A stretch of 64,000 bases of DNA from JAOUEA01 sp963810915 (lineage in GTDB: Bacteria > Actinomycetota > UBA4738 > HRBIN12), in NCBI GenBank assembly GCA_963810915.1, contig CAWEPH010000006.1:806001-870000 (forward strand), given 5' to 3'. Each line of letters opens with the position of its first letter. Position 1 is the stretch's first letter. The position numbers and the translations under genes are program-made. The notes below the pieces were generated by a model, which had not been told where the DNA came from, did no database searches, and worked only from the letters and a program-made list of their open reading frames with translations. Below, piece after piece: positions 52,399-62,566 of the stretch.

Positions 52399-55300
52399 TT
52401 AGCCCCCGAACGGGCGGACGCGGCCGCCGTCCTTGATCCCCAGCTGGGCGAAGAGGGCGTCTCGTTCGTAGCACGCGTCCTTGAATCCGGGGACGTCCGG
52501 ACCGAGACACTCGGCCATCACATCGAGGGTGAGCGCGATCTCGTGCTCGGCTTCGCGCTCACGCGCCGTGTCGAGGCTCTGCTCCAACGCCAGGCGAGCC
52601 GCCTCAGTGTCCCCCGAGCTCAGAGCCGCGAGGCCGAGCACGCGATGGAGCATCGGCACCTGAGGTCCGCCCGGCCCCTCGTCCAGGAGGCGTCGGGCCA
52701 GCGTCGCCGCCTCGTCGGAGCGGCCCTCGAGCACGAGGCACTCCGACAGCATGCCGTCGATCTCCGTGACGTGATCGGTCTCGCCTATCTCCTGGTACTC
52801 CTGGCGCGCGGCGTCGAGGTACGTGCGAGCCTCGTCGAACCGGCCGCGCCTCGCTTCGGCCACACCCAGCAGGCCGTTCACGAAGGCGACGATCGTGCGA
52901 ACCGACGAGGCACGGAGCACGCGCAGTCCGTCGCGGAGCGCCTCCTCCGCTTCGTCGAGGTGCCCCTGGTACACCAGGATCTCGCCGATCCCCACGGTGC
53001 CGTATGCGGCCTCGACCTGCGCCCCGGTCTTGAGGCACGCGTCGCGACCTCGCTCCCAGAGCGCGAGCGACTCGTTCCAGTTGCCGCGCCAGAACGCGAG
53101 CGCGGCCATGTTCCCCAGCACGATGGCCTGCTTGCCCAGGTCGCCGAGGTCCTCGTAGATCGCGAGCGCCTTCGGCGACCAGACCGCTTCGGTCACGCGG
53201 CCCACGGCCACGTAGGCCAGGTCGAGCACGTAGTACGCGTGCGCGAGGGCGTCGCGTTCACCTGAGGCCTCGGCCTCGGCGATCGCGCGCTGGCACCATT
53301 CGATCGCGTCCGGGAACCGGCCCTGCACGTACCGGATCCCGCCGTACTGGACCACGAGCTGCGCCCGCTGGCGGGCGGCCTCCTCCTCGTGCGCGTCGCG
53401 CGAGAAGGCCGATACCCCGGCTGAGGGTGCGGAGTGCCTGCGGATAGCGACCCTGCCAGTCGGGGGCCTGCGCCTCCTTGAACAGGAGGCGCGCCTGCGC
53501 CACGAGATCGTCCTCGATGAGTCGTCGGGCCGAGCGATACGAGGAACCCGCCGTCGTCGTATTCGCCGAGGCGGATCTGGACGTCACCGAGCGCCTCGTA
53601 GACCTCGGCGATCGCGCGCGGATCCGCCTCCGGCAGGCGACGGGCGGCCTCGAGCGCACGGCGGTAGAACTCGCTGCCCTCCACGTTCGCGTAGAGCGAC
53701 GCCGCCCACTCGCCGGCGAGGCGCGAGAACCGCCACGCCTCGGCGAACCGCTGCGCGTGCAGGAAGTGGAACGAGAGCACCTCGGCCATCGCGTCCACGT
53801 CTTCGGCCGAGGCGGCGATCGCTTCTCCGACGCGGGCGTGCAGCTCCCGCCGGCGTCGGAACGGCAGGCTCTCGTACGCCACGTCGCGCACGAGGCCGTT
53901 GCGGAACCGGAGGCCACCCCTGCCGTCGGACTCCAACAGTCCCGGGAGCGGACGGACCGCCGCCGGGCCGCTCTCCAGTCCCTCGTCCTCGAGCAGGCGC
54001 GTGGCGAGCTCCTCGGAGAAGCTCATCCCCAACACGGACAGGTGCCGAAGCCTGGTGCGGTCGCGCGGCGGGAGCCGGTCGATCTGCGCCATCACCAGGC
54101 CCTCGACGGATCCCGGCAGCTCCTCGACCGAGCCGCCGGCCTCGATCACGGCGTGGAGCATCGCCTTCAGGAACCGCGGCCCGCCGCCGGAGCGGCGCAC
54201 CAGCAGGTCGACGGCCTGCGGGGTGAGCGGCGCCTCCTCGGTGGCAAGGTGGATCAGGGCGACCGACGCCTCCGGCGAGAGCGGCTCCAGGGCGAGCCGC
54301 GTGCGGAAGTGCTCGGGGTCGTCCTCGTTCTCCGCGTCGTGATCCCGCCGCGCCACGAACAGCAGGAGCGGCAGCTCGTCCATGCGGGCAGCGATCGCGC
54401 GGACGAGGTCCGCCGATGCTTCGTCCATCCACTGCGCATCCTCGATCACCGCGATCTCGGGGCCATCCGCCGCCTGGACGAGGAGATCGCCGATCGCACC
54501 CTCCAAACGCTCGCGCCGGTACTGCTCCTCCAACGCCGCGACCTCGGGCGTGTCCGGGATGTCGAGGTCCAGCGGCACGGCGAACAGGGGGAGCCAGGGC
54601 AGCAGCTCGGGGCACGCCTCGCGCACCCCGGTCTCGAGGGCGACGACGGCCGCATCGTCGTCGAGATCCAGCGACAGGCCCAGGAGTTCGCGCAGGAGCC
54701 GGTTGAACGGGAAGTATGGCGTGGAGGCCTCGTAGGGCTCGCAGGAGACCGCGTGCCACGGCACCTCGGGATCCAGGGCATGGACCTCCTGCAGCAGCCG
54801 GGACTTGCCGATGCCGGCATCACCGACCACCTCGACGAGCGTCCCGCGACCCCCGGAAGCTTCCTTGAGCGCCCCGCGCAGCACCTCGAGCTCGCGGTCG
54901 CGCCCCACGAGGGGCAGGTCGGCCAGGTCGTCGGAACGGCTGCTACCGAGGATCTTGCCCACGCGGTACGCGAGCACCGGATGCTTCTTGCCCTTCACCA
55001 TGAAGGGCTCCAGCGCCTCCGTCTCGAAGCGCACGCCCGAGGACTCCAGCACCGACTGCGTGGCGAGGATCTCCCCCGGCTCGGCCTTGGCCATCACGCG
55101 GGCGGCGAGGTTCACCGCGTCGCCCATCACCGTGTAGGTCCGGCGGTACGGGGGCCCGACGTCGCCCACGAAGACCGGGCCGCAGTTCACGCCGATCCGC
55201 ACGTCGATCGGGGGCTTCGCATCGGCGATCTGACGCAGGGTGAGCAGCATCCGCTCCTCGTCGTCGCCGCGGGCATCGGGCGCCCCGGCCACCAGGATGA

Positions 55301-56246
55301 TCTTGCCGCCGTCGCGGTCCACGTCGGTGCCCAGGAACGTGACGCCGTTGCGGTCGGCGGCCGCCTGCACGGTGGAGACCAGCCCGTCGAGGGCGAAGGC
55401 CGCGAGGTCGCCCTCGAAGTGCGTGAGCATCTCGTCCATCCCCTCGAAGTGGATGAATGCCACGGTGACCTGCCGATGCTCGGGATCCGACCGTCCCTCG
55501 AGGAGGTGCTCGCGGATCGCGACGGGGATGCAGATCGAGAGCTCGTCTGCGTCGCCGCGGTGCACCGGCTCGGCCGGGATCGAGACGACGTCGGAGGGCT
55601 GGCGTCGCAGCAGCAGCCCCTCGCCCTTCTGCGCGCCCAGGACGTCGGGCGGCAGGGCCAGCGCGGTCGAGAGGCTCACCAGGATCTCGCCCGCGTCGGC
55701 GGTGTTCTCCATCAGGACGGTCTGACTGGCGGCCGGACCGGTGACCATCAGCTCGCGGTGCGAGGAGCCCACCAGGAAGAGGTGGAAGACCCCGCTGCTC
55801 ACGCCCACCGACATCCGGAGCGTGACGAGACCCGCCGAGGTCTCGATCCGACCGATCGATCGGAGCTCGCTGCGCATCCCGAACGCCGCCCGCGCCGCGC
55901 GCACGGCATGGTCCTCCTCGGCGAAGAAGAGCATGAGCGCGTCGCCGCCGAACTTCACGAGGCTGCCGCCGTTCTCGTACGCCACCACCAGGAGCCGCGC
56001 GAAGACCGACCCGAGGACGTCCGTGACCTCCTCGGCGCCCACCTTGCCGTGGCGCGCCAGGCGCTCGGACATCTTCGTGAACCCTGAGATGTCGACGAAG
56101 ACGACCGACCCCTCGAGCTCCCGCACGGTGGTGCCGGGTGTCTCGTTCAGCCAGGAGATCAGCAGTCGTGGAAGGTACGGCCGCAACCGCTGTGCGGCGT
56201 CGAGGGACCTATCGGAACGCTCGGTGCTCTGGTGGGGAGACGGCAC
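52399..56246 (-). CDS. Tandem class III cyclase / AAA ATPase / TPR protein (soluble adenylyl cyclase-like), two frameshifts
   Basis: About 1,280 residues. Cyclase domain 1 (residues ~45-190): VFVDISGFTKMSERLARHGK, SLVKFGGDALMLFF (metal-site Asp residues). Cyclase domain 2 (~270-430): VAFIHFEGMDEMLTHFEG and NCGPVFVGDVGPPYRRTYTV, with the first metal Asp lost. The ATPase begins at ~450: LVEVVGDAGIGKSRLLQEVH (Walker A), VIEDAQWMDEASADLVRAI (Walker B). TPR-like repeats fill the C-terminal ~450 residues. This order matches mammalian soluble adenylyl cyclase. Shifts lie near 53540 and 53410. A TAGACT box is 6 nt before the GTG start. Confidence 0.85.
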
Positions 56247-56252
56247 GGACCG

Positions 56253-56258
56253 AGTCTA
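56253..56258 (-). promoter_or_regulatory. -10-like box TAGACT, leaderless spacing
   Basis: On the minus strand TAGACT ends 6 nt before the GTG at 56246. Confidence 0.5.
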
Positions 56259-56308
56259 ATCCGGATGCACGCCCTTCTTCCCCCCCAAGCTGTGCGGGCC
56301 GACGCCCG

Positions 56309-56677
56309 TCAGTGCACGACGATCTTGCCGCACATCCCCGAGCACACCCCGCCGACGACCGAGCCGTGGATCGTGCAGTAGAACCGGTACGTCCTCGCGC
56401 GGTTGAACGTGCGGGCCGGTGTCGTGGTGCCCGCGCCGAGCGCGTGCGCGTACGTCCAGCCACCTCCGTAGGAGTGGACGAAGTGGGTGCCCGAAACGCC
56501 CTTCCAGCGGACGGCGCCGCCGCGGCTGATCGTCACGGTGGCGGGGCTCCAGGATCGGCCGGAGCCACGCACGATCACGGCTGCGGAGGCCGGGCTCGCG
56601 GGCAGCAACGCGAGGGCGAGCGACGCCGCCAGGACGAGCGAGGCGAGCGCGGTGGAGCGGGATCGATGTGTGGTCAT
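56309..56677 (-). CDS. Secreted cupredoxin-like protein 1
   Basis: 122 residues. A signal peptide (TALASLVLAASLALALLPAS, PASA) is followed by a plastocyanin-like domain: VRGSGRSWSPATVTISRGGA, VRWKGVSGTHFVHSYGGG (first His) and FYCTIHGSVVGGVCSGMCGK (Cys, His and Met ligands). The Met is embedded in CSGMC, with two extra cysteines not usual in plastocyanins. It likely binds copper outside the membrane. A close paralogue lies just upstream. Start ATG 56677. Confidence 0.82.
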   Translation of the reverse strand: MTTHRSRSTALASLVLAASLALALLPASPASAAVIVRGSGRSWSPATVTISRGGAVRWKGVSGTHFVHSYGGGWTYAHALGAGTTTPARTFNRARTYRFYCTIHGSVVGGVCSGMCGKIVVH

Positions 56678-56697
56678 GGTGTTCCCCCCCGAGGGAG

Positions 56698-57057
56698 CTA
56701 GCGGACGACGACCTTGCCGCACATCCCGCTGCAGCCTCCGCCCGTCACGATCGCGTGGATCGTGCAGTAGAAGTGGAAGGTGCCGCGTGCGCGGAACGTC
56801 CTCGCCCGGGTGCTGGCACCCTGCGACAGGCTCCGGAAGTACGTCCAGTTCCCGCCGTAGGCCTTGACGTTGTGTTCGCCGCTCACCGCGCGCCACTTCA
56901 CCGCGCCGCCCGGTGCGATCCTCACGACCGCGGGCGACCAGGTCTGCGTGTAGCCGGTCACGAGGACGGCGGCCGAGGCGTTCGGGCCGGTCCCGAGCAC
57001 GCACGCCACCGCGAGGGTGACGGCGAGCGCCGTCGTGCGGATGGGACGAGCCTGCAC
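56698..57057 (-). CDS. Secreted cupredoxin-like protein 2
   Basis: 119 residues. Signal peptide (TTALAVTLAVACVLGTGPNA, SA) and a single cupredoxin domain: VTGYTQTWSPAVVRIAPGGA, VKWRAVSGEHNVKAYGGNW (His ligand in EHNV) and FYCTIHAIVTGGGCSGMCGK. The CSGMC arrangement is the same as in the neighbour, so the pair arose by duplication. GTG 57057 has GGAGG 7 nt upstream. The two genes are 20 nt apart and probably co-transcribed; an electron donor or copper carrier role is inference. Confidence 0.82.
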   Translation of the reverse strand: MQARPIRTTALAVTLAVACVLGTGPNASAAVLVTGYTQTWSPAVVRIAPGGAVKWRAVSGEHNVKAYGGNWTYFRSLSQGASTRARTFRARGTFHFYCTIHAIVTGGGCSGMCGKVVVR

Positions 57058-57150
57058 GCGATGACCTCCAGAGCGCCACGGGGGTACTACGAGACACTAC
57101 CGCCCGCGGATGGCGCCATCGCCGACTTGCCCTGCGCGAGCGCGCTCGGC

Positions 57151-57156
57151 TACCGT
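57151..57156 (+). promoter_or_regulatory. -10-like box TACCGT, leaderless spacing
   Basis: TACCGT ends 6 nt before the ATG at 57163 and decides this start over longer upstream frames. Confidence 0.5.
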
Positions 57157-57162
57157 GACCGT

Positions 57163-57633
57163 ATGGATCCCGAGGACCAGATCACCCCCGCGCTGTCCGA
57201 GGCCAAGGCGCGCCGCGCCACCCTGCACGACACTCTCGTCCATCTGGAGATGGCCATCTCCTCGCCCGCGGCCGGTCGCCTCCCGGAGTGGACAGAAGGG
57301 GTCGTCAAGGAGCTCACGAGCGTGCGCGACGCGTTCGATCAGCACGTGATCGCCACCGAGAAGCCCGGCGGGCTCTACGAGGAGATCATCATGCGCGCGC
57401 CGCGGTTGGACGGGACCGTCCGCCGGTTGAAGGACGAGCACCCGGAGATCACCGAGAAGATCGGCGAGGAGCTCCGGCGGTTCGAGGCCGTGGACGTGGG
57501 CAGCGACGCCCTCCCCCTCGACGACGCGCGGGACGACCTCCAGCGGTTCATCGGGACGGTGATCCGGCACCGCCAGAAGGGTGCCGACCTCGTCTGGGAG
57601 GCGTACAACGTCGACATCGGCGGCGCCGAGTAA
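57163..57633 (+). CDS. Helical conserved protein, hemerythrin-like
   Basis: 156 residues. It appears all-helical with His/Glu positions in the places used by HHE-type cation-binding domains: HDTLVHLEMAISSPAAGR, VRDAFDQHVIATEKPGGLYE, DEHPEITEKIGEELRRFEAV and FIGTVIRHRQKGADLVWEAY, ending NVDIGGAE. Metal or oxygen binding is possible, but the ligand set is incomplete by eye. It lies alone between the cupredoxins and nadE. Confidence 0.7.
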   Translation: MDPEDQITPALSEAKARRATLHDTLVHLEMAISSPAAGRLPEWTEGVVKELTSVRDAFDQHVIATEKPGGLYEEIIMRAPRLDGTVRRLKDEHPEITEKIGEELRRFEAVDVGSDALPLDDARDDLQRFIGTVIRHRQKGADLVWEAYNVDIGGAE

Positions 57634-57662
57634 CGACCCACCCTCCAACTCCGCGTCTCGCG

Positions 57663-57668
57663 TAGGCT
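57663..57668 (+). promoter_or_regulatory. -10-like box TAGGCT, leaderless spacing
   Basis: TAGGCT ends 7 nt before the GTG of nadE at 57676. Confidence 0.5.
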
Positions 57669-57675
57669 TCCTGAC

Positions 57676-59290
57676 GTGCCTCGCATCGCGCTCGGCCAGC
57701 TGAACCTCACCGTCGGCGATCTCGACGGCAACGTGGCGCGCATGGTCGAGGCCACCGCGAAGGCCACCGCGGACGGCGCCGAGCTGATCTGCTTCCCCGA
57801 GCTCGCGGTGACGGGCTACCCGCCCGAGGATCTGGTGCTCCGCCCCGAGTTCGTCTCCGACAACCTGGAGGCGCTGAACGCGCTCGCCCGCGGCACCGCC
57901 ACCCGCTGCTCGGTCGTGGCCGGGTTCATCGACCGCACCGACGCCGGGATCCACAACGCGGCGGCCTACCTGCACCGCGGCGACGTGGCGTCCGTGTACC
58001 ACAAGATCGCGCTGCCCAACTTCGGGGTCTTCGACGAGGAGCGCTACTTCGAGCCCGGCACCGAAGGCGTCCAGGTCGACGTCCACGGGGCGATGACGGG
58101 CCTGTCGATCTGCGAGGACGCCTGGCACGACGCCCAGCCGTTCACGGGCTACGCCGGCATCCACATGATCGTGAACATCAATGGCTCCCCGTTCCACCGC
58201 GGCAAGATCTCCGAGCGAGAGGAGGTCTTGCGCGAGCGGGTCCGCCGCACGGGCGCCTGGATCGTGTACGTGAACGCGGTGGGCGGCCAGGACGAGCTCG
58301 TCTTCGACGGCGGCTCGCTGATCATGGCGCCCGACGGCTCCGTCACCCATCGCGCCGCGATGTTCGACGAGGACCTGATGATCGTGAACATCGCCGAAGG
58401 GCTCGCCACCTCCTCCGAGCAGCCCCGGCCCGAGTGGCCCACGGGTCCGGAGGAGGTCTACCGCGCGCTCACGCTTGGCTTGCACGACTACGTGAAGAAG
58501 AACGGGTTCCGCGAGGTGGTGATCGGCCTCTCCGGCGGGATCGATTCGGCGATTCGTGGCGACGCTCGCGGCGGACGCGCTCGGGGCCGAGGCGGTCCGC
58601 GCGGTGGCGATGCCGTCGATGTACTCGTCGCCCGAGAGCGTCGAGGACGCCGAGGACTGTGCGGGGCGCCTCGGCATCCGCATCGACACGATCGCGATCA
58701 AGGACATCTACGACCGGTACCGGTTCGCGCTGGCCGAGGTCTTCGCCGGCACGCAGGAGGACGTGGCGGAGGAGAACCTCCAGGCGCGCGTGCGCGGCAA
58801 CCTGCTGATGGCTCTCTCCAACAAGTTCGGCTCGATCGTGCTCGCCACGGGGAACAAGAGCGAGTACGCGGTGGGCTACTCCACGCTCTACGGCGACATG
58901 GCGGGCGGGTTCGCGCCCATCAAGGACGTGCCCAAGACGCTCGTGTACGAGCTGGCGGCCTGGCGCAACGCGCAGGACGGCACACCGCCCATCCCCGAAC
59001 GCACGATCGCGAAGCCTCCCTCCGCCGAGCTGAGGCCCGACCAGAAGGACACGGACTCGCTGCCGCCCTACGACGTGCTCGACCCGGTGATCGAGGCCTA
59101 CGTGGAAGACGACCTGAGCGTCGACGAGATGGTCGCGAAGGGGTTCGACCGTGCGCTGGTGCGTCGCGTGATCGGCATGATCGACCACGCGGAGTACAAA
59201 CGCCGCCAGGCCGCCCCGGGGGTGAAGATCACGCCCAAGGCGTTCGGGCGCGACCGCCGCATGCCCATCACCGACCGCTACCCCAACTGA
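57676..59290 (+). CDS. nadE: Glutamine-dependent NAD synthetase, one frameshift
   Basis: The last step of NAD synthesis, using glutamine as ammonia source. N-terminal nitrilase domain with Glu-Lys-Cys triad: ICFPELAVTGYPPEDLVLRP, VYHKIALPNFGVFDEERYFE and LSICEDAWHDAQPF. The synthetase domain has the ATP motif VVIGLSGGIDSA; an extra base near 58554 follows, then MPSMYSSPESVEDAEDCAGR, IVLATGNKSEYAVGYSTLYG and DMAGGFAPIKDVPKTLVYEL. The total of about 537 residues is a little shorter than in Mycobacterium but complete in motifs. Start GTG 57676. Confidence 0.94.
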
Positions 59291-59296
59291 GGGCGA

Positions 59297-60049
59297 TCAG
59301 CCCAGCGACCAGGTCACCACCACGGTCACCTTGGTCGGAAGCGTCTTCGGCGCGATCACCTGAGGGGCGGGGACCGCATCCGTGGCATAGCCCGCCATGG
59401 CCTGGCGGGCGTAGTAGGGACGGGTGACGGCGGCCTGCTCGTGGATCTCGACCACGCCCGTCACCTGGGTGCCCGCCGCCTCCGCCATCGTGTCCGCCTT
59501 GGTCCGCGCGGTCTTCACGGCCTCGGAGAGCGCGCGGTCGCGGGCCGCCGCCTGATCCGAGACGTCGAACCGCACGCCGTGCAGCTCGTTTGCGCCGGCG
59601 TGCACCGCATCCTGGATCACCGTCCCCACCGTGGCGAGGTCGTGCACGGTGACGTCGATCTGGGTGGAGGCCACGTACACGGTGGACTCCTGGGGCGTGC
59701 CACCGTTGAGGATGCGGTGGGAGAGTCCCACGTCGGTGGTCTCGAGGTCGGCCTTCGTGAGCCCCTCCGCGAGCAACGCGTCGACGACGGACTTCGCAGC
59801 CTGCGCGTTGGTATCGAGCGCAGCGGGAGCGTCCGCGCCCTCGGAGGTGACCCCGAGCCCGATCACCGCTTCATCCGGCGCCGTTCCGACCGATGCCGCC
59901 GCGTTGACCGTGATGGTGTGGGCGACCGTCGCCGCCGCGTCCGACGCGTCGGCGTGTGCGACCGAGCGTGCCGACGTCACGGCCGCCAGCGCCACGACGC
60001 CCGCCACCACCACGGCGGTGAGGGCCACCCAGCCTCCTCGCTTCTCCAT
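59297..60049 (-). CDS. SIMPL-domain (DUF541) secreted protein
   Basis: 250 residues, intact. A signal-anchor (WVALTAVVVAGVVALAAVTS) is followed by the DUF541 domain: ITVNAAASVGTAPDEAVIGL, GVTSEGADAPAALDTNAQAA, VVDALLAEGLTKADLETTDV and RALSEAVKTARTKADTMAEA. Proteins of this family occur at the cell surface in many bacteria; BP26 of Brucella forms channel-like oligomers. No precise role here. It is convergent with nadE. Confidence 0.9.
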   Translation of the reverse strand: MEKRGGWVALTAVVVAGVVALAAVTSARSVAHADASDAAATVAHTITVNAAASVGTAPDEAVIGLGVTSEGADAPAALDTNAQAAKSVVDALLAEGLTKADLETTDVGLSHRILNGGTPQESTVYVASTQIDVTVHDLATVGTVIQDAVHAGANELHGVRFDVSDQAAARDRALSEAVKTARTKADTMAEAAGTQVTGVVEIHEQAAVTRPYYARQAMAGYATDAVPAPQVIAPKTLPTKVTVVVTWSLG

Positions 60050-60159
60050 GCCAAGCCTCCTCTGTAGGGGGCCACGAGCGGCCCTCTCCGGAGGTTCATG
60101 CCGGACGGGCCGTCCCCCGTGACGGGAGGCCGGAGCGGGCAGCCCCTAGAATCGGCGCG

Positions 60160-60234
60160 GGGCCTGTAGCTCAGCCTGGTTAGAGCAGGGGGCTTTTAAC
60201 CCTCGTGTCGCGGGTTCGAATCCTGCCAGGCCCA
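60160..60234 (+). tRNA. tRNA-Lys (anticodon TTT)
   Basis: Acceptor stem GGGCCTG/CAGGCCC. The anticodon loop CTTTTAA gives TTT. The T loop is TTCGAAT with stem GCGGG/CCTGC, discriminator A. D arm GCTCAGCCTGGTTAGAGC is typical. CCA is not encoded. Confidence 0.93.
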
Positions 60235-60293
60235 CGGCGGATCTCCGGGAGGCGGAGCAGAGCCGCCGCGCAGCGCAGAAGGAGGACTGCGCC

Positions 60294-61779
60294 ATGGCCG
60301 ATCATGCAGCGTTCGACGTCGTCGTCGTCGGCGCGGGTGCGACAGGATGCGTCGTCGCGGCTCGGCTATCCGAGGCCACCTCTCGATCCGTTTCGCTCCT
60401 CGAAGCGGGCCCGGACCTGCGGGCCAACACGCCGAACGAGCTGCACGAGGGCTGGCACATGGTGCCGGACTTCGACTGGGGATACGCGTCCGAGCCCGAC
60501 GAGCGCGGCGTCACTGCCCCCCTGCGCAGGGGGAAGCTCGTGGGCGGAACCTCGTGGGTGACGAGGTTCGCCGTCCGCGGATCGCCCGCGGACTTCGACG
60601 CGTGGGAGACGCTCGGGAACGCGGGGTGGGGATCGGATGACGTGCTCCCCTACTTCAACCGGCTCGAGACCGACGCCGACTTCGGCGATCGCCCCTGGCA
60701 CGGCCACGACGGTCCGATCCCGGTCGATCGGTACCTCCAGCTCGAACCGACCGAGGTCGTGGCGGCGACGCTCCACGCCATGGAGGCGGCCGGGTTCCCC
60801 CCGGTCGAGGATCACAACCGGCCGGGCGCCGTGGGTGCGGGGCGGATGCCGATGAGCTCGCGCGGCGGTCGGAGGGTGACGGCGGCCGACGCGTACCTCC
60901 CTCTCGGGCGCACGCCGCCGAACCTCACGATCCGCCCCGAAACGCAGGTGGACCACGTGCTCTTCGACGGTGACCGAGCGATCGGCGTCCGGCTCGCGGA
61001 CGGCGCCACGGTCGAGGCGCGAGCACGTGGTCATCGCCTCCGGCACGTATGGGAGCCCGGCGATCCTGATGCGCTCCGGGATCGGGGCTCCCGCGCACCT
61101 GCGCGCCGTCGGCGTTGCGGTTCGGATCGCGCTGCCGGGGGTCGGCGAGAACCTCGCCGACCATCCGGGTGTGGAAGCCGAGCCCGCGTATGGGGGACCG
61201 GTTAGGGACGCTCCGAACCTCCATGCGATCGGCACGTTCCACAGCGCCGCCGCGTCGAGCGTCGAACCGCCCGACCTGATGCTGTGGGTCGCCGACCCGC
61301 TCGGAGATCCTCCGACCTTCTCGGTCGAGGCCGTGCTGCTCAAGCCGCGCTCGAGAGGCACCGTTCGGCTGCGCTCCGCGGATCCTGCGGACCCACCCAT
61401 CATCGACCTCCCGGCCTTGAGCGAGGCGGCCGATGTGGATCGATTGGCCGAGGGCTACCTGCGCGCCGTGGACGTCGTGAGTCGGCCCGAGATCCGGCGC
61501 CTGTGTGCCGGGCCGGTGCCCGCGATCGACGGCGCGGCGGGACTGCGCGGATGGATCCGGTCGAACCGGTACTCCATCCCGCACGTCGTGGGGACCTGCG
61601 CGATGGGGCCGTCGCCCGAGGATGGAGCGGTCGTGGATCCGGGGGGACGCGTCCACGGCACCGAGCGTCTGTATGTCGTCGACGCCTCGATCATGCCCGA
61701 CGTACCGTCGGGGTTCACGCACGTGTCCACGATCATGATCGCCGAACGTCTGTCCGAGCAGATCGCCTCATCGCTCTAG
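60294..61779 (+). CDS. GMC-family FAD-dependent oxidoreductase, one frameshift
   Basis: About 494 residues. The FAD motif is FDVVVVGAGATGCVVAARLS (GxGxxG), followed by SLLEAGPDLRANTPNELHEG and GKLVGGTSWVTRFAVRGSPA, the GMC signature 1 region. An extra base near 61022 is followed by VVIASGTYGSPAILMRSGIG (signature 2), VGENLADHPGVE and the active-site end SIPHVVGTCAMGPSPEDGAV, DASIMPDVPSGFTHVSTIMI. Similar to choline or alcohol oxidase/dehydrogenase members; the substrate is not known. AAGGAGGA lies before the ATG. Confidence 0.9.
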
Positions 61780-61812
61780 AGGTCGACGTGTCGTCGTGTC
61801 GGTGCCCGCCGA

Positions 61813-61818
61813 TAGGGT
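61813..61818 (+). promoter_or_regulatory. -10-like box TAGGGT, leaderless spacing
   Basis: TAGGGT ends 6 nt before the ATG at 61825. Confidence 0.45.
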
Positions 61819-61824
61819 CGCACC

Positions 61825-62229
61825 ATGCAGTGCATCGAGGTGATAGACCCGCGCCGGCGACGCTGGATCGTGGAGGTGCCGGTCACGCACCGGGAGCGCA
61901 CCCGCGGGCTCCGCGGACGGCGGTGGCTGCCGCCCGATCAGGGCATGCTCTTCCAACGATGCCGCTCCGTGCACACCGTGGGGATGGAGTTCCCGATCGC
62001 GCTGGCGCTCCTCGATGCCCGGTTCCGGATCGTCGCGGTGCGACGCCTGCCGCCGGGGCGGATCCTGTTCCCGCGCCCGGGCGTCCGTCACGTCCTCGAG
62101 TGCCCGTACGACACGGATCTGAGGCCGGGCGACCGGCTGATCGCGCTGGCGCCGTTCACCCTTCCGGCAGATCTCGTCGCGTCAGCCGCTCACGGTGGTC
62201 CCGGCAACGATCGCCGGGCGCGAAGGTGA
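61825..62229 (+). CDS. DUF192 family protein
   Basis: 134 residues. The family core is VPVTHRERTRGLRGRRWLPP, DQGMLFQRCRSVHTVGMEFP, IALALLDARFRIVAVRRLPP and VRHVLECPYDTDLRPGDRL. It matches DUF192 (the small beta-barrel often found near CpaB or secretion genes); the function is unknown. No signal peptide is seen, unlike many family members. Confidence 0.85.
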   Translation: MQCIEVIDPRRRRWIVEVPVTHRERTRGLRGRRWLPPDQGMLFQRCRSVHTVGMEFPIALALLDARFRIVAVRRLPPGRILFPRPGVRHVLECPYDTDLRPGDRLIALAPFTLPADLVASAAHGGPGNDRRARR

Positions 62230-62330
62230 TGGCGCGGATCCCCTCGAACTCCGAAGGCCGGCGCTAGCAGCCACGGCGCCCGGCTATACTCGTTCGGCTG
62301 CCCCCTAGGGTCGGTACGCTCGGGAGTGAC

Positions 62331-62403
62331 GCCCCCATCGTCTAGCGGCCTAGGACGCCGCCCTTTCAAGGCGGAAGCACGGGTTCGAATCCCGTTGGGG
62401 GCA
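62331..62403 (+). tRNA. tRNA-Glu (anticodon TTC)
   Basis: Acceptor GCCCCCA/TGGGGGC. The anticodon stem CCGCC/GGCGG with loop CTTTCAA gives TTC. T loop TTCGAAT, discriminator A at 62403. CCA is not encoded. Confidence 0.94.
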
Positions 62404-62404
62404 C

Positions 62405-62432
62405 GGCACCAAGCACCAGGCACCAGGCACCA
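62405..62432 (+). repeat. Four tandem heptads, GGCACCA-type
   Basis: GGCACCA, AGCACCA, GGCACCA and GGCACCA follow the 3' end of tRNA-Glu directly. The unit resembles an encoded tRNA CCA end. No other copy is seen in the window. Confidence 0.7.
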
Positions 62433-62448
62433 CGACAACCGAATACCT

Positions 62449-62524
62449 GCGCCCGTAGAGGAGTCCGGTCGTCCTCACCTCCCTGTCAAGGAGGAGATCG
62501 CGGGATCGAAGCCCGTCGGGCGCG
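62449..62524 (+). tRNA. tRNA-Asp (anticodon GTC), atypical T loop
   Basis: Acceptor GCGCCCG/CGGGCGC. D stem GAGG/CCTC with GG in the loop. Anticodon stem CCTCC/GGAGG with loop CTGTCAA gives GTC, and discriminator G. The T loop reads ATCGAAG, so position 54 is A where nearly all tRNAs have T. Confidence 0.82.
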
Positions 62525-62566
62525 CGCAGGGTCTTCCCGGTCCGCAGATGCGGATCCGGGGCGACT

